Assembly: GCA_900660155.1 (NCBI GenBank)
Contig: CABFPE010000049.1
Coordinates: 346,045-410,044 of the forward strand
DNA length: 64,000 nucleotides
Reading direction: 5' to 3'
DNA from: Hofstenia miamia
Lineage: Eukaryota; Xenacoelomorpha; Acoela; Hofsteniidae
Each line of letters opens with the position of its first letter. Position 1 is the first letter of the stretch. Both the position numbers and the translations under genes were made by a program. The notes below the pieces were generated by a model. That model worked only from the letters and a program-made list of their open reading frames with translations. It was not told where the DNA came from and made no database searches. Below are positions 21,221 to 34,405 of this stretch, piece after piece.

Positions 21221-24200
21221 ATAAAATAATTAATTAAGTAATGCATATTTAGAGGGAAAATTTTGTAAATTGGCGATACTCAAGCTATTTAATTTAGTCT
21301 AATGTTTTTATTAAAAAAAGAGCTTAAAGTTATTTAAAGAATCAATGCAAGCATGTGTGAAGTCTTTAGAAGCATGTTTTAATTGTTGAAGTTAACGAAA
21401 TTTCCATCATTTAGTTCATATATATTGTGAGAAAGCACCTTAGTAATTTCATAAGGTCAAAACAAATTGCTAGAAAATTATTGTACTTGTTTTGAATTAG
21501 TTTTAGCACCAGGCTGAAATTGATAAACTTTGTTTCCAACTTTGTGTGGTTCACCAAAAAGAAAGCAGTTATAACAGCCTTGTTGGTGAGTCAACCTCTT
21601 TTCAGTATTGGCACAGACATTTCATGATTGAATTTAAGTCTTATTATTAGAGCTTTGATGTATTGGGGATCAACACTAGCACTATAGTTATTAAATAACA
21701 TAGTGATAGCAGCAGAGGCTTCATGAAAAAAGAAAGATTTCGCGATGGCATAAAAATGCTGACCAATTTAGAGAAATTGCTTAAAATACTTTTTTATGAC
21801 TTCTCAAGAAAATATATGGGCGAATATAATGCAAATTGCCCCAAAATCTAGCAAACATTTCCTTTAAAGAAAGGCAGCACTACATTGCCTATTGATTCAT
21901 GATGCAGAAAAATTTCATGACGATATAAAAATGCAGTTCAATTTAGAGCAATTGCTAAAAATATTTTTTATGCCATGTATGAAGATAGCACGCGAAATCA
22001 ATTTTCGTACGCAAACACACTACAGAAATATTTTGTAGCAAGAAATATTTCGTGAAATGTCCTCAATGTCAAGACTACCAAGTTTTTGAAATTCTATTTT
22101 TCAGAAAATTATTTTTAGCTGAATTTTTCTAAGCTTTCCATAATGGAATACGACTAAAAAATTCGAATGGCCCTTCAAACTGCGCATTTTTTTCTTTAAA
22201 CAATGTTTATAGCTTAAAAATTATTGTAAAAAATATTTTTTTCTAAAAAAAATTCGCCAAGATCTGGCCAACCTAGCTCAGTCAATAATGATTTTAGACA
22301 CATGATTGCTGAGAACAAAATTTTTTGTTTAGAAAATTCTACCTAAAAATTGGAATTATTATATCTTCAAAACTCTTGTTTCTGTGGCTTAAAAATTTAA
22401 GCTAAGATAAATAAAGGACACTTTGGGGTTTCAGAAAACATTTTTACATTTAAGGCAAGTAAAATTTTTGCCATGAAATTTCAAACAATTACAAGCAAAT
22501 TTCAGATCACTATAGTGAAAAAACGAAAAATTTAAATCAAAAAAAGGTATTTTTCCTTTTAATTGCATGCAATGTTTATATTTTCAGCCCAATATACAAA
22601 ATTTAAAAAATTCCTAATTTTGTGAATTTGAAAAAATGCTTAATTTTAAAATTCCATTGGTAACTTTTTCTGTAACTTCTCTCCAAATATCATCAACAGC
22701 AAGAACTTACTTTTCTGCTAAATGGCGTAATTTTGGCATGTTCAGGCACTTGAGGTGTTCACAATCTTTAGTTTGGAAACCTCTATAACCCTTCAAAATT
22801 TGGTTGTCATTGCTCCAATATTGACAAAAGTGTGTCTTTCAAGAAATTTAGAGGATCTTTAGAAGTATACTAAAGTTGGTTAACAAGCTAGTAGGAGCAA
22901 TTTGGTGGATCCTTTTAATTATGATCAACAAGATTGCAAGATTGTTTTTTTAACGAAAGACACACCTCAAAAGGCTCACTTCACTCACTTTTTGAGGCTT
23001 TTAAATTTTATTAATAAATTTTCAGTAATTCATCTAAAGAGACATTGCAAAAACGGAAGGTTCAGTTTATTTTTTCTTAAATGGGTAATCACACCCACCT
23101 CTTGCAACAATAGGTACATTTAGCACACATTTAACTTCATTAGAATTGACATTGTTTTTTAGTTTAGGAAGGTTGGAAAATAGTCAGAAAGCAGACTTTA
23201 TTTGCTGCTTTATTTTAGGCTCTGGGTTAAAGCTAGAATGTTCCATTTCAAACTCAGGGTCTCAGAATGCTTTGTTATTTCTAAAAATGCTGTGCCTCCC
23301 CATGTAATCTAAGGCTTAATGCTCAGGCAATTTTGGCCCAAAATTAAATTAATATTAGTTAGATCTACAGATTATGATTTATAAAATCTATTCAAATTTT
23401 CAGGCCATTACCATGGAAACTCAGAAACATCTTAGGCCAAAATTCTTTGCCCAAACATGGGAAAACTTATTTTCTAATATATCAATTATTGAGCAAAGAG
23501 TTTTAAAATTTTTAGAGATTTCTTTATCCTGGGCAAAAACTCAACTGATAAAAAATCAGATATTTTTGACTATGTTTGGTTGAGTTCCCAGTTAGCAATT
23601 TCCAAGCCTGTAGTTTCTTCTGCATGTGTTTACCATGAAACATTGTCATTAATAGAGGATATAGCAAAATATAGCAAAATATAGCAATGATATAAGACTG
23701 ATGAGTATGACTAAGTAGAAGTGATTGTACATTTAAATTTATCTAGAGAAATTTGCTTAGTTGACATCCTGAGAATAAATATACTGCTAATTAATATAAC
23801 TAAATGGTGACAGCCAAAGCAAAATGTATTAGCCTTTAGAAATACAGCCATAGCACCAAAGCAACTGGAATTAGCAAAGATTTGCCATTAAATCTGACTA
23901 GTATTAAATAGTAATAGAAAGAGAATCTAAATTAGTTGAAGACTACAAGTCATTTATTTCTAATGTGTGCAGTGTGCCAGATTAAATAGTACCAGAAAGA
24001 AATGTTATTGTAAACAGCATGTGTCAAGCAAATAAATTACACAGACCAATCATCAACAATATATATGATCACCTGAGAAATGATAAAAATTAGAGAAATT
24101 TAGTAAAACTACATGTAGATGTAAAATTCTGAAAATATAATTGGCTGCATTTTTACAACAATATTCAAAGTCAAGAATATTTGTGAAAAGTGATAAAAAT

Positions 24201-24444
24201 TTAGAAAAATTACAATGTCAAAGTAGCTTCATTTTTGGATCCCTCTTTTATATACTACTTGATGCAATAAATCTCTACTACAGCTTTATTTGGGATGCTT
24301 ATCAGCTTGATTTATATTTTAAGGGAAAATTAAACTCTCTAGCTCAGGAGCTGTAGTTTTGACCATTGCTGTAGCAATTTCTGGTCTGTTTGGATGTATC
24401 CTCTTTGCAAAAGTGTGCTGTAAGTCAATTATAAGAATTGGGGC
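21221..24444. other. Non-coding region with one degenerate direct repeat
   Basis: About 21735-21800 and 21908-21977 are diverged direct copies about 175 bases apart; both contain TAAAAATGC, CAATTTAGAG and ATTGCT. The rest is AT-rich with runs of T and A and no recognisable gene, splice pattern or terminal repeat. Confidence 0.4.
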
Positions 24445-24920
24445 CAGGGGTTGGGAAAATTAATTGGGCAAAAATTAATTGGCAATTAATTGGGAATTTT
24501 ATTTATTGGCAGGTACTCTCCAATACAATTATGTAATGGCAAATGTAGCAATTAAATTGGTTTAATTGGGCGCCTGAAATTTATATGCTTTTGTTTTATC
24601 AAAGATGTATGTGCTAAAATCATTCATTAGAAATAAAAATTTTATTATTTCAAACAGATTAAATCATGTCAAGCGGGATTTAAGTCAACTGAATTTTGTT
24701 GTTAAATTCAATTTCTTGTTTCTTTTTTTTAAGGCAGAATGTCAAGAAGCAAAATTGAATGAAAATAACACTGTATCAATGGGTCAGGAAAAATTAATTG
24801 GGCAACAATTAATTGGCAATTAAATGAGCAATTTATTTGTTAAAATTTTTAAACCATTTAATTTATTGATAATAAAAATAATGGATTGGAGGGGGCCCAA
24901 TTAATTATACCTGATGCCTG
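24445..24920. mobile_element. hAT-like MITE with internal direct repeats
   Basis: The left end is CAGGGGTTGGGAAAATTAAT; the right end read inward is CAGGCATCAGGTATAATTAA, and both continue into TTGGG. The 8 bases outside (TTGGGGCC and TAGGGGTC, allowing one base of slack) agree at six positions, suggesting a worn target duplication. Inside, a block of about 45 bases around TTAATTGGGCAAAAATTAAT (from about 24457) is repeated at about 24780. No transposase is encoded. Confidence 0.5.
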
Positions 24921-25088
24921 GTAGGGGTCCTTATCTCAGTTTAGCTTTCCTCTCAATTACTTTCATTATTATAATAAATGTGGTTTAGAAGTTAGAAAGC
25001 TACTTTTAAGTTAATCCATTCTTATATTAGACAAAAATTATTATAAAAATCAATTATCTATAAACATGCTATTAAATTATAATTGCAA

Positions 25089-25093
25089 ATTAT
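25089..25093. repeat. Target-site duplication, left copy
   Basis: ATTAT immediately before the 5' LTR; the identical ATTAT follows the 3' LTR at 29094-29098. Five bases is the usual length for Ty1/copia. Confidence 0.8.
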
Positions 25094-25218
25094 TGTAGAC
25101 ATTTTGAAAATTGGGGCTATTGTAAATTTTAAATTGTAAGCAATGCATTTTAAACATGTGATTCAAGATTAATATATAATTTGTTTTACACTTTGTTAGT
25201 TGTGCAATAATATTCTCA
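25094..25218 (+). repeat. 5' LTR of the copia fossil
   Basis: 125 bp, starting TGTAGACATTTTG and ending ATTCTCA, so it has the TG...CA termini of an LTR. It aligns end to end with 28971-29093 at roughly 88 percent by eye. Confidence 0.8.
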
Positions 25219-28200
25219 TAGTTGGAGAAAGTGGTTCATATAAATATTAATTTTACTATTGTAATATGACAAAGAATGTTATTAGAGCACCTTATTTTAA
25301 TCCTCATGAAGACGATTATCCACAGTGGAGGAAGCAAGTAAATCTTTGCAGCAGAGTGATGGATTGTGTGAAATCAAAGCAGACATGTATGATACTTTTT
25401 CAACTGTCTGGTAATGCAAGAAACAGAGCCTTGGAACTGGATGAATTCATACTAACTTCTGAAGAAGGTTTGAAAGAACTGCACAAACATCTTGATTTAT
25501 GTTTTCTGTCAGGTGAAGAAGATACAGCATTTCACCTTTTTTGCAGTTTAAATCTCTAGAACGACCCAATAAGCAAACTATACCTGACTTTGTAATTGAA
25601 TTTGAAAATATTTTTCATGGTTAAAGGCATACAATATGGAATTCAGCAAAGCTATTTTGTCAGGTGAACTACTAAACAAAGCTAATGTTGCAGAGACCAA
25701 GAGAAGGGTTATATTGACTTCTTCTAAGCTTATACTCAAAAACATAAAATCTGCCTTGCAGTTTTGGCAATGCCTACATTGAATCTGTATACTTCTGACT
25801 GGCCAAGTGTTGAAGTTAAAACCAAAGCTGCATATAGAACTACTAATAAATTTCGTGGTCACATTTGTGGAGCTGGAAGAGGATACCAAAGCAAAAGCTG
25901 GAACATCCCTGGACTAAGCACACAGCGTCCATGTGCAGTGTGCAACTCAAAATTTTATGAGCCTGAGATTGTCCAGATAAGTATCAATCAGTTAATTCAA
26001 TTGAAGCAGTAGAGAAGAATAATGCACACTCAAACCCAAATGACACTGATAATTGTGCCCATGATGAACAGTTGGGAGAAACATATTTTGCCTATGCTGA
26101 ATTTTCAGAATATTTTAATGAGAAGGCACTGTATGCTATTATTGATACTCCATGTTATATGACTGTTGCTGGTACTGAATGGTTTCATCAGTATGTATTC
26201 TGGGCTTCTTTGAAATATCAGCACCCTTTCTATAAAGAAATCTACTTCCTTTGTCTTTGGCAATGGTCACAGACAAGACACCAGCTATCTTGTACTCTTA
26301 CCTATTCAGCTACCAGTTGGGATTTCATTATCTTTTGGTTCACATTTTTTAAGGTAACTTACCACTTCTTCTTTCATAAAAGTCATTATCATGCGTGAGA
26401 ACTTTTATTGATTTACAGAAGTCTGTAATAGAGTTGGAAGGTGTTGTTCAGCCTATTATTGTTACGCAGAGTAAACATATTGCCATTGTATTGTGTGCAC
26501 TTAATAAAACTGTCAGCATGTCAAGAACTCATAATCTTTTGCATGTCAAAAGTAGACATTCCTTGACTGACTTGCAAAAGGTTCATAAGAAATTTGATCA
26601 CCACAGCAGTAAGAAGTTTTACCAGTTTCTTTTGTCATCTTATATAACGTGCTGTAAATTAGATTTAGAGTCCATTGAAAAATCATGTGATATTTGTTGT
26701 TGACACAAATAGCCTAATTTAAAACCTGTGGTTACATTTTCTCTGTCTACATGATTTAATGAGGCAGTAGGATTTGATCTCTTGTGGCTTTCTGAGGTTA
26801 GTAATCATTTCATATTATCAACCTCTTTAGTTGGTTGAGGTTAGCAAACATGTTATTGATGCATATATGTATATCTCATTGGTGCAGTATTTTTGGGTTT
26901 TGTAAATGTATACTTGCTGATAATGGCAAGGAGTTTGGTTCAGAATTGATGTTAAATGCTTGTGATAACCTGGGTATTGAACTTTCTGTAACTGCTCCGT
27001 ACTCTCCCTTCAGTGTGGGTATTGTGGAGTGTAACAATGGTGTTCTTAAAGAGACTGTAAGGCGTGTTGAAGCAGATGAACCTTCTACTGACATTTGGAC
27101 TGTTCTAAAGATGTCAGTTTTTGCTAAAAATTCTTGCCCAAATAGGAACGGGTATTCTCCTTATCAAGTAATATTCAGTAAAAATCCATTTATTAAGGGT
27201 GTTCTCTTTGTGGAAGAAGTTCCCCTTTCTACATTTCCTTTGAAGACATAGTCACACAGCACCTGCGGGTATTACATAAGGTACAAATTACTTTTTAACA
27301 GGCTGATTGTTCTGACTGTGTTAGACGTTCACTCTTAGCAAAGTCAAGGCCAGGCAATGGGGAACATTTCTTTCTCAGTTGGTGAGAAGGTCCTGTATTG
27401 ATCCAGAGATAATAACGATTGGCGTGGACCAGCAGTGTTTGTTTCACAAGAAGGCATTGAAATCTTTATTAAGCACACATGGAAATATGTAAGATGTCAT
27501 AGAAATACTCTCAGACAGCATACCCCTGTAAATTGCATTGTAAAGGAAGTGATGGTAAGAAAGAAGAGTCCCGACTTAGCTTGGGAAATGCAAAAGCTTT
27601 TAGAAGGCAAAAAAGGCATTAACAGTGATGATGACATTGATAACGAATACTTAAGTTCGGAAAATGATTAAGCTAGTGAAAAATCATCAAGACCTGATAA
27701 AGAATGTGGCAGTTTGAAGAGAATGTCGAGTTGAGTGAAACACATTCTAGGTCAATATGGAGAGTATGTTATTCACTTGGCAGAAGATGATCTTTATTAT
27801 GATACAAAGAAACATGAAATAGAGAGCTGGATATTAAACAATGCATTTGAAATTGTGAAATGTAACACGGTGAAAGAAAGTAAAAATATAATTTTGGCAC
27901 TATGGGTACTTATGATGAAAACGTTAGAATGGGGTGAAACACTTACCAAAGCTCAATTGGTTATGCGAGGCTTTCAAGAGCAGGAATATAATTAATCATA
28001 GTCCCCTTTGGCATCACATGTGTCACTATGCGTGATACTGTCTATTGCTATTGCAATGAAATGGAGATGCAACCTCATTGATATAAAAACTGCATTTCTC
28101 CAGGGAGACCCTCTTCATAGGGATATTTATGTTGTTCTTACAAAAGACATTGATTTTCCCGTGGATTGTATTTGGAAACTTATTGCTTGTGCATAAGAAC

Positions 28201-28970
28201 TCAGGCAAGCTTCGCAATATTGATATTACAAGCCGAATTGGTAATTCGTATGAAATATCTGAACAACAGTACGCATCAGACCTGAGGGAAGTGCCATTAA
28301 ATGATGATAATTTAAAAGTAAAGTCTTCTTCATATATTGGGAAACTGCTTTGGCTCAGTACATGTACGCGGTAAATATTTCTTACAAACTTTCAAGGTTG
28401 TCATTGACATCAATTGAACAAATTGATGAATATATACATGCCATGAACAAGTTAATACAATACGTCAAACATAAAAAGGTTACACAAAATACAACAATGA
28501 AGCTAATGCTCTTTCCAATGTCCTTGCATACTCAGATGCTTCGTTTGATTCACCTAGTTGAGGAGGATGCATAATTCTAATTGGAAACGATGTTATTCAA
28601 TGGTCTGCCCATTGCATTAGTTGCGTTGCTCGTAGTTTGTTAGCTGCAGAAACAATTCAGCTTGCGGACCCTACTGACATGGCCTTTTACTATAGACAGC
28701 TATATAGCTCATTGACCAAGAAGCTAGATATTCAAATACGCCTTATCACTGACAGCAAGTCGCTGATATCTGCCATTGAAACGCCAGCTCAATCATCATT
28801 GAAGGAAAAGCTGTTAACTAATGACAAAAATTATATTTGTGATGCAGTGTCTATTAAGAAATGTTCGTTTAGTCTGGTTAAATCTGTGGCAATGCTAGCT
28901 GATCCACTAACCAAGATGAATAGGCCGAATTCTGGACTTTTGCTTCAAACTCTGGAGAAGTAGAAGGGAA

Positions 28971-29093
28971 TGTGGACATTTTGATGATTGACTATTGTAA
29001 ATTTTAAATTGTAAATAGTGGGTTTTAAACATGTGATTCAAGATTAATACATAATTTGTTTTAAGCATTGTTAATCGTGCAATAATATTCTCA
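28971..29093 (+). repeat. 3' LTR of the copia fossil
   Basis: 123 bp, starting TGTGGACATTTTG and ending ATTCTCA, directly after the purine-rich AGTAGAAGGGAA. The target duplication ATTAT follows. Confidence 0.8.
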
Positions 29094-29098
29094 ATTAT

Positions 29099-31300
29099 AA
29101 ATACGGAAACTTATGCTGACCTTAGCATCAGCTACCTACATGTATTCGAAGACATGTACATGTTGAAATTTAAGAATATCTATGTGTAAGATGGATTACT
29201 TTGAACTCCAATACTGAGTAAACCAATTTTACAACAACATGGATTTTACTCAATCCTAGAATCAATTGGCCTGTTTTAGTATTTGGGACAACGAAAATGG
29301 GATTTTTATTCAGTACTGGATTTATACAATACTGGAGATTTACTGAATAACTCATTTTCAGGATTCATTGTGAAAAAAATTATCACTAGACGTCCATTTT
29401 GGCACTTCTAGGGCACACAACCAACATTCGATGAACATCATTGTCATGAGCAGAAGCAATATATTGCAGTGATCTTAACAAATGGTTGTTTCACATCATC
29501 AAAGAAGTTGAATTAAACCAGAAGAGATTAATATATTTAACGTTAATGTATTTTACTCAGTACATCTTTCATACAGTTCTTATTATAGTTTTACGAATTG
29601 CGCCCACCTTGTGACATTATGGAAAATTCAACAATTAGCTTATTGTCTTGTTGGGACAAAGGATCTGGGGTGGATTCTACATTACACATCATTTTGAGAT
29701 TTACGAAATGTATGTACAGGGTGGGCCGCAAACCATCTGAAATTTTCAAAATCAAAAAATATTTTACTCCATTGAGGACATGAATGTGACATCTAATTGG
29801 CTTTTTATTGTGTCCACCAGCTGTTATAGAGAGTATAATATGATCAAAAATATTTTAAAAAATATAATCCTAATAACTTGATTTATAGTCTAAGTTATAT
29901 AAGTCTTCCTTCTAATACAAACAGTAGCTTAGCATTCTCTACCAGAGTGCTTTGGATAGTGTAAACTATCTAAAAATTATTTGTAAATTTTCCGAATTGA
30001 TCTAACTTATCTAAAAATGTTTTTGCTTTCTCCAAATATGAATTTACTCTTTTCGAATATGAATTCAGTTTTTCAGAAATTGAGTTTTCCCATATTTGAA
30101 CTTGAATTGGTATATTTACAGTACATAGTAGTAATACAGTACGTTTAAAAAAGAGGCGTTTTTGTCACCTATTATATAATAGTAAACGTGCTGCGTAAAT
30201 GCCGGCAGTGATCAAATCAATATTATGCCAGTACTTCCGTAAAATCACTTCTCATGCAACGGAATCCAAATATTTACTCTTTCTCAGCAGTGCTATGAGG
30301 AAGTTTGCTTATCACATATATATTTTAAACAATTTATCGACTAGAACCGCTCATGTACATATAACATTATGTAGATTATTGTGAATTAACCCATTTGAGC
30401 TCACTAATTTGAGTAAATTTAGAAAAATGCACATTGAACTTTTTTTTATAACAAAAAAAGGGTAATTTCTTGACATTATATACTTAGAGCTGAATCATCA
30501 TGCGTGTATGTTTAATAAAATTGTTCTAAATCTTGCTGTGTTTTATTTTCTCCAACGTTTCATACCCATTTCATTCACATTGTTAACACGAGAAGTACTT
30601 GAAGGCTTAAAATCTCAAAATGATAGTCATTCAAAAGCTTATTAGTATGTTCCTTAATAGCAAAAATAGGCAAGATGTGGAAAACTATTTTTGTGGTGAA
30701 AGTGGAATTCATTTATGAATGTACTCATGCATGCAAGAATATAAGGCAATTTTGTTTATTTCAATTTCTTAAATCTGCCAAAGTTTGTTTATGTTTGGCA
30801 ACCAAACCAATACTATTTGTAAAAAAATTATGGCCGTCTACTAAAATCAGAATAACTGAAGGTCCGTTACAAACAGCTGTATTCACTTATACTTATTCAT
30901 TTCAGGATTATTCATTACTAACTAAGAATCAATGCAGAGGCTTTCGATCTCAAATCACATAATAGATTAGCAACTGCTATCAAGAAATAAGCTTCTTGTT
31001 CAAAAACAGATTCGATGAAGATCAATACATTAAATCCTAATCAATTAGATGAAGAAGATAATAATTTAGCTACATTAGAAGTTGCTACAGAAGTTGCAGT
31101 TAAATAAGTACTCATTCCTTATATAAGAATATAAAAAATGTAACTACATTTTAGTATGACATATTTATAAATGTCTTGGTAAAATATTTTTTCACTATAT
31201 TTTGGTCAGATTGAGATTGAAGTTAAGACACATCGAAATGAGGATTCACTGATAAATCCTCCAACTAGAAAAAAAAATTGTACACTTCATTCATTCATTG
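29099..31300. other. Intergenic region, little recognised
   Basis: A lone TACAGGGTGGGCCGC near 29715 looks like one end of a mariner-type element; no opposite end was found. A short frame at about 31016-31107 (NPNQLDEEDNNLATLE) is acidic and might belong to the piggyBac element downstream, but I cannot tell. The rest is featureless. Confidence 0.4.
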
Positions 31301-31309
31301 AGATGAAAT

Positions 31310-32650
31310 AAAATGAATCTGTTTCACAATAGGCCTATCACAACAGGTGCAGAAGAACGGAGTAGAAAAGTTACAGTAACTTTTTCTGATAAAAATCCAA
31401 TGCAGATTTATAAAAAAATTTTTGATGATAGTGTGTTTCAGCTAAATTCTTTCTCAAACTACATTATTTTCATTTTCCTTAGAGGAATTAAAAATGCTTT
31501 TTGATATTATATTTTTAATAGGAACTAAATGTTTGGCTAAAGAATAGGTATATTGGTCACATTATGAAAATGTACGGGTTAAATGTGTTTCTTCAAGTAT
31601 GCCTCGCAATAGATTCCAGGAAATAGATAAGCACATTCACTTTGCGAATTATTTTTTTTAAAGATAATTCAGATAGGAGGTAAAAATTGCGTCTTCTGAT
31701 GATGTTAAACTCAAAATGTTGTAAATGGGGCATCCTTCACATAGATCGTAGAATTGATGAGGTCATGGTGAAGAATCATGGACATCATCCAACAAAAACA
31801 ATTTATCAGTACAAAGCCAATCCGCTTTAGATACCAAGATTGGATGCAATGTAGCTCTGACGGTGATTTTTATGCTCTTGACACATATTGCGATGCAAAT
31901 AATCAAGTATCTCAGAGCTCAGAACGAATACCTTTGAGTAGAAAAGTAGTGCTTTATTTGCTGAGCTATGTGCCAAATCCGAGTGACCATACGTTGTTCT
32001 TTGACAACTTTTTTACAAGCTTTGACTAGAGTTCAAAGTAATCGTAATGTATGTGAAAATCTTATATTTAGACCCCCCTCTCCTCCCTAATTTCAAATCA
32101 AAAGCATGAAGAAGTATTCAGGAGGACATTATGACAAAAGAATTGAAACAGAGAATTCAATTTTGATCATCAAGTGGGTTGATAACAATGTAGTAACTTG
32201 TGGAACCAATTATGATGGGAATTCGTGTATAGATAGTGTAAACAGATGGTCAACTTCTGAGAAGAAGAACATTTTTGTTTTCAGGCCACGTTTGTTCCTC
32301 CAATAATTCTGGAATGAAAAGTGTGGATATTTTAGTCCAAGCAACCAATACTTATATGATTTCAATTAGAGGAAAAATATGCTGGTGAGTGCTATTTACC
32401 CACATGCTAAATGTACGCTTGGTGAATGCTTCAGGCCCAATGGATTTATTAAACTTTATAAGAAATGTTTTTCTGGAAAACGTAGCTTTAATCTCCGATA
32501 TGCACTTCTGACAATTTACCAAAAAGTGTAGTTGATGACTCAGGAGGGTATTATCCAAAAAAATGGATAAACAGCTGCAAAAAATGCCTCCAAACACTTT
32601 GTATAAAACGTGGCAACTTTGAAATCGTTCATGCTAATAAAGATTTAGAA
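31310..32650 (+). mobile_element. Broken piggyBac transposase
   Basis: Several frames together show the piggyBac DDE transposase order. About 31780-32029 reads QKQFISTKPIRFRYQDWMQ, SSDGDFYALDTYC, PLSRKVVLYLLS and DHTLFFDNFFTSFD, the last carrying the catalytic aspartate of the second block. About 32106-32270 reads KKYSGGHYDKRIETENSI and IIKWVDNNVVT, the segment before the third aspartate. Stops and frameshifts separate the blocks (for example just after FFTSFD and near 31500-31780). No TTAA-flanked terminal repeats were identified. The enzyme would excise and insert at TTAA sites; this copy cannot. Confidence 0.75.
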
Positions 32651-32904
32651 TGTCTGCTAAGATTTGCTTGATAACTAGATGGAAGAAGCTATGATTTTTC
32701 GTTTAAAATTTGAATAATGAAAAAACATCGATTTTGCTAATATAAGAACCAGATCACTCATTTAAGAATATTGAATGTAATAAAATTGTTAAATCTTAGT
32801 ATTTATATTTGCAATAACATATTTTACATATAAATTATCAGGTCATGATCCAAATGGTATAACAACAACATCAATATGAATAAGAGTGCTGCGAGACTGG
32901 TCTC

Positions 32905-32950
<46 letters not shown>

Positions 32951-33003
32951 AATATTTATTTAAATAATAAGATAAAAGTTAAAAGTTAAGCATATAATTT
33001 TTC
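32651..33003. other. Intergenic sequence with (TA)n tract before a gap
   Basis: No gene seen. A TA run occupies about 32906-32945, and the N gap starts at 33004. Confidence 0.5.
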
Positions 33004-34003
33004 NNNNNNNNNNNNNNNNNNNNNNNNNNNNNNNNNNNNNNNNNNNNNNNNNNNNNNNNNNNNNNNNNNNNNNNNNNNNNNNNNNNNNNNNNNNNNNNNN
33101 NNNNNNNNNNNNNNNNNNNNNNNNNNNNNNNNNNNNNNNNNNNNNNNNNNNNNNNNNNNNNNNNNNNNNNNNNNNNNNNNNNNNNNNNNNNNNNNNNNNN
33201 NNNNNNNNNNNNNNNNNNNNNNNNNNNNNNNNNNNNNNNNNNNNNNNNNNNNNNNNNNNNNNNNNNNNNNNNNNNNNNNNNNNNNNNNNNNNNNNNNNNN
33301 NNNNNNNNNNNNNNNNNNNNNNNNNNNNNNNNNNNNNNNNNNNNNNNNNNNNNNNNNNNNNNNNNNNNNNNNNNNNNNNNNNNNNNNNNNNNNNNNNNNN
33401 NNNNNNNNNNNNNNNNNNNNNNNNNNNNNNNNNNNNNNNNNNNNNNNNNNNNNNNNNNNNNNNNNNNNNNNNNNNNNNNNNNNNNNNNNNNNNNNNNNNN
33501 NNNNNNNNNNNNNNNNNNNNNNNNNNNNNNNNNNNNNNNNNNNNNNNNNNNNNNNNNNNNNNNNNNNNNNNNNNNNNNNNNNNNNNNNNNNNNNNNNNNN
33601 NNNNNNNNNNNNNNNNNNNNNNNNNNNNNNNNNNNNNNNNNNNNNNNNNNNNNNNNNNNNNNNNNNNNNNNNNNNNNNNNNNNNNNNNNNNNNNNNNNNN
33701 NNNNNNNNNNNNNNNNNNNNNNNNNNNNNNNNNNNNNNNNNNNNNNNNNNNNNNNNNNNNNNNNNNNNNNNNNNNNNNNNNNNNNNNNNNNNNNNNNNNN
33801 NNNNNNNNNNNNNNNNNNNNNNNNNNNNNNNNNNNNNNNNNNNNNNNNNNNNNNNNNNNNNNNNNNNNNNNNNNNNNNNNNNNNNNNNNNNNNNNNNNNN
33901 NNNNNNNNNNNNNNNNNNNNNNNNNNNNNNNNNNNNNNNNNNNNNNNNNNNNNNNNNNNNNNNNNNNNNNNNNNNNNNNNNNNNNNNNNNNNNNNNNNNN
34001 NNN
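33004..34003. other. Assembly gap (1000 N)
   Basis: Exactly 1000 N, so a scaffold gap of nominal size. TA tracts lie close on both sides (about 32906-32945 and 34031-34066). Confidence 0.99.
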
Positions 34004-34026
34004 GTGGAAAATGCAGATTTTATGTT

Positions 34027-34069
<43 letters not shown>

Positions 34070-34405
34070 AATATTACTAAAATATGATGAAAAATATAAT
34101 GAGTATCTTTTAGCTTAAAATCACTTTTTAATATTTTGATGTACCATGGTTACATTGAACATATGTCATTTTATCGAAATATAGTTTTGTCAAATTATCA
34201 TATATGTTTTTGCTAAGTTTTTTTATTTAAAAAGTTAAACTACACCCTTTTATCATACATTATATTGCACTCAACACTTAATCAGTAGCTTTAAACAATC
34301 TACTCTTGGGAAATGATAGATGTACTAAAAGTTATTCAATATTTATTCTCCAAATTTTGTGTAGTAATAGTGCAGAAAACATTGATAACGTCAAACCTAT
34401 ATATA
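34004..34405. other. Short intergenic stretch with (TA)n tract
   Basis: A TA run at about 34031-34066, then AT-rich sequence up to the Tc1 element. No gene seen. Confidence 0.5.

Larger units (their letters stand above)
25094..29093 (+). mobile_element. Ty1/copia LTR retrotransposon fossil
   Basis: A complete-length but dead copy, about 4.0 kb, with both LTRs and a matching 5-bp target-site duplication. Parts run in Ty1/copia order: gag (from about 25266), protease region (about 26070), integrase (about 26395-27250), reverse transcriptase (about 27735-28370) and RNase H (about 28500-28960). Integrase before RT identifies Ty1/copia rather than Ty3/gypsy. A purine-rich tract precedes the 3' LTR. 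The two LTRs differ at about 15 of roughly 123 aligned positions, so the insertion is old. The coding region is interrupted at roughly ten or more places and it is plainly inactive. Confidence 0.85.

Noticed and set aside
32352-32597. 81-codon - strand frame
   Set aside because: It lies across the decayed piggyBac transposase, which reads on the + strand.
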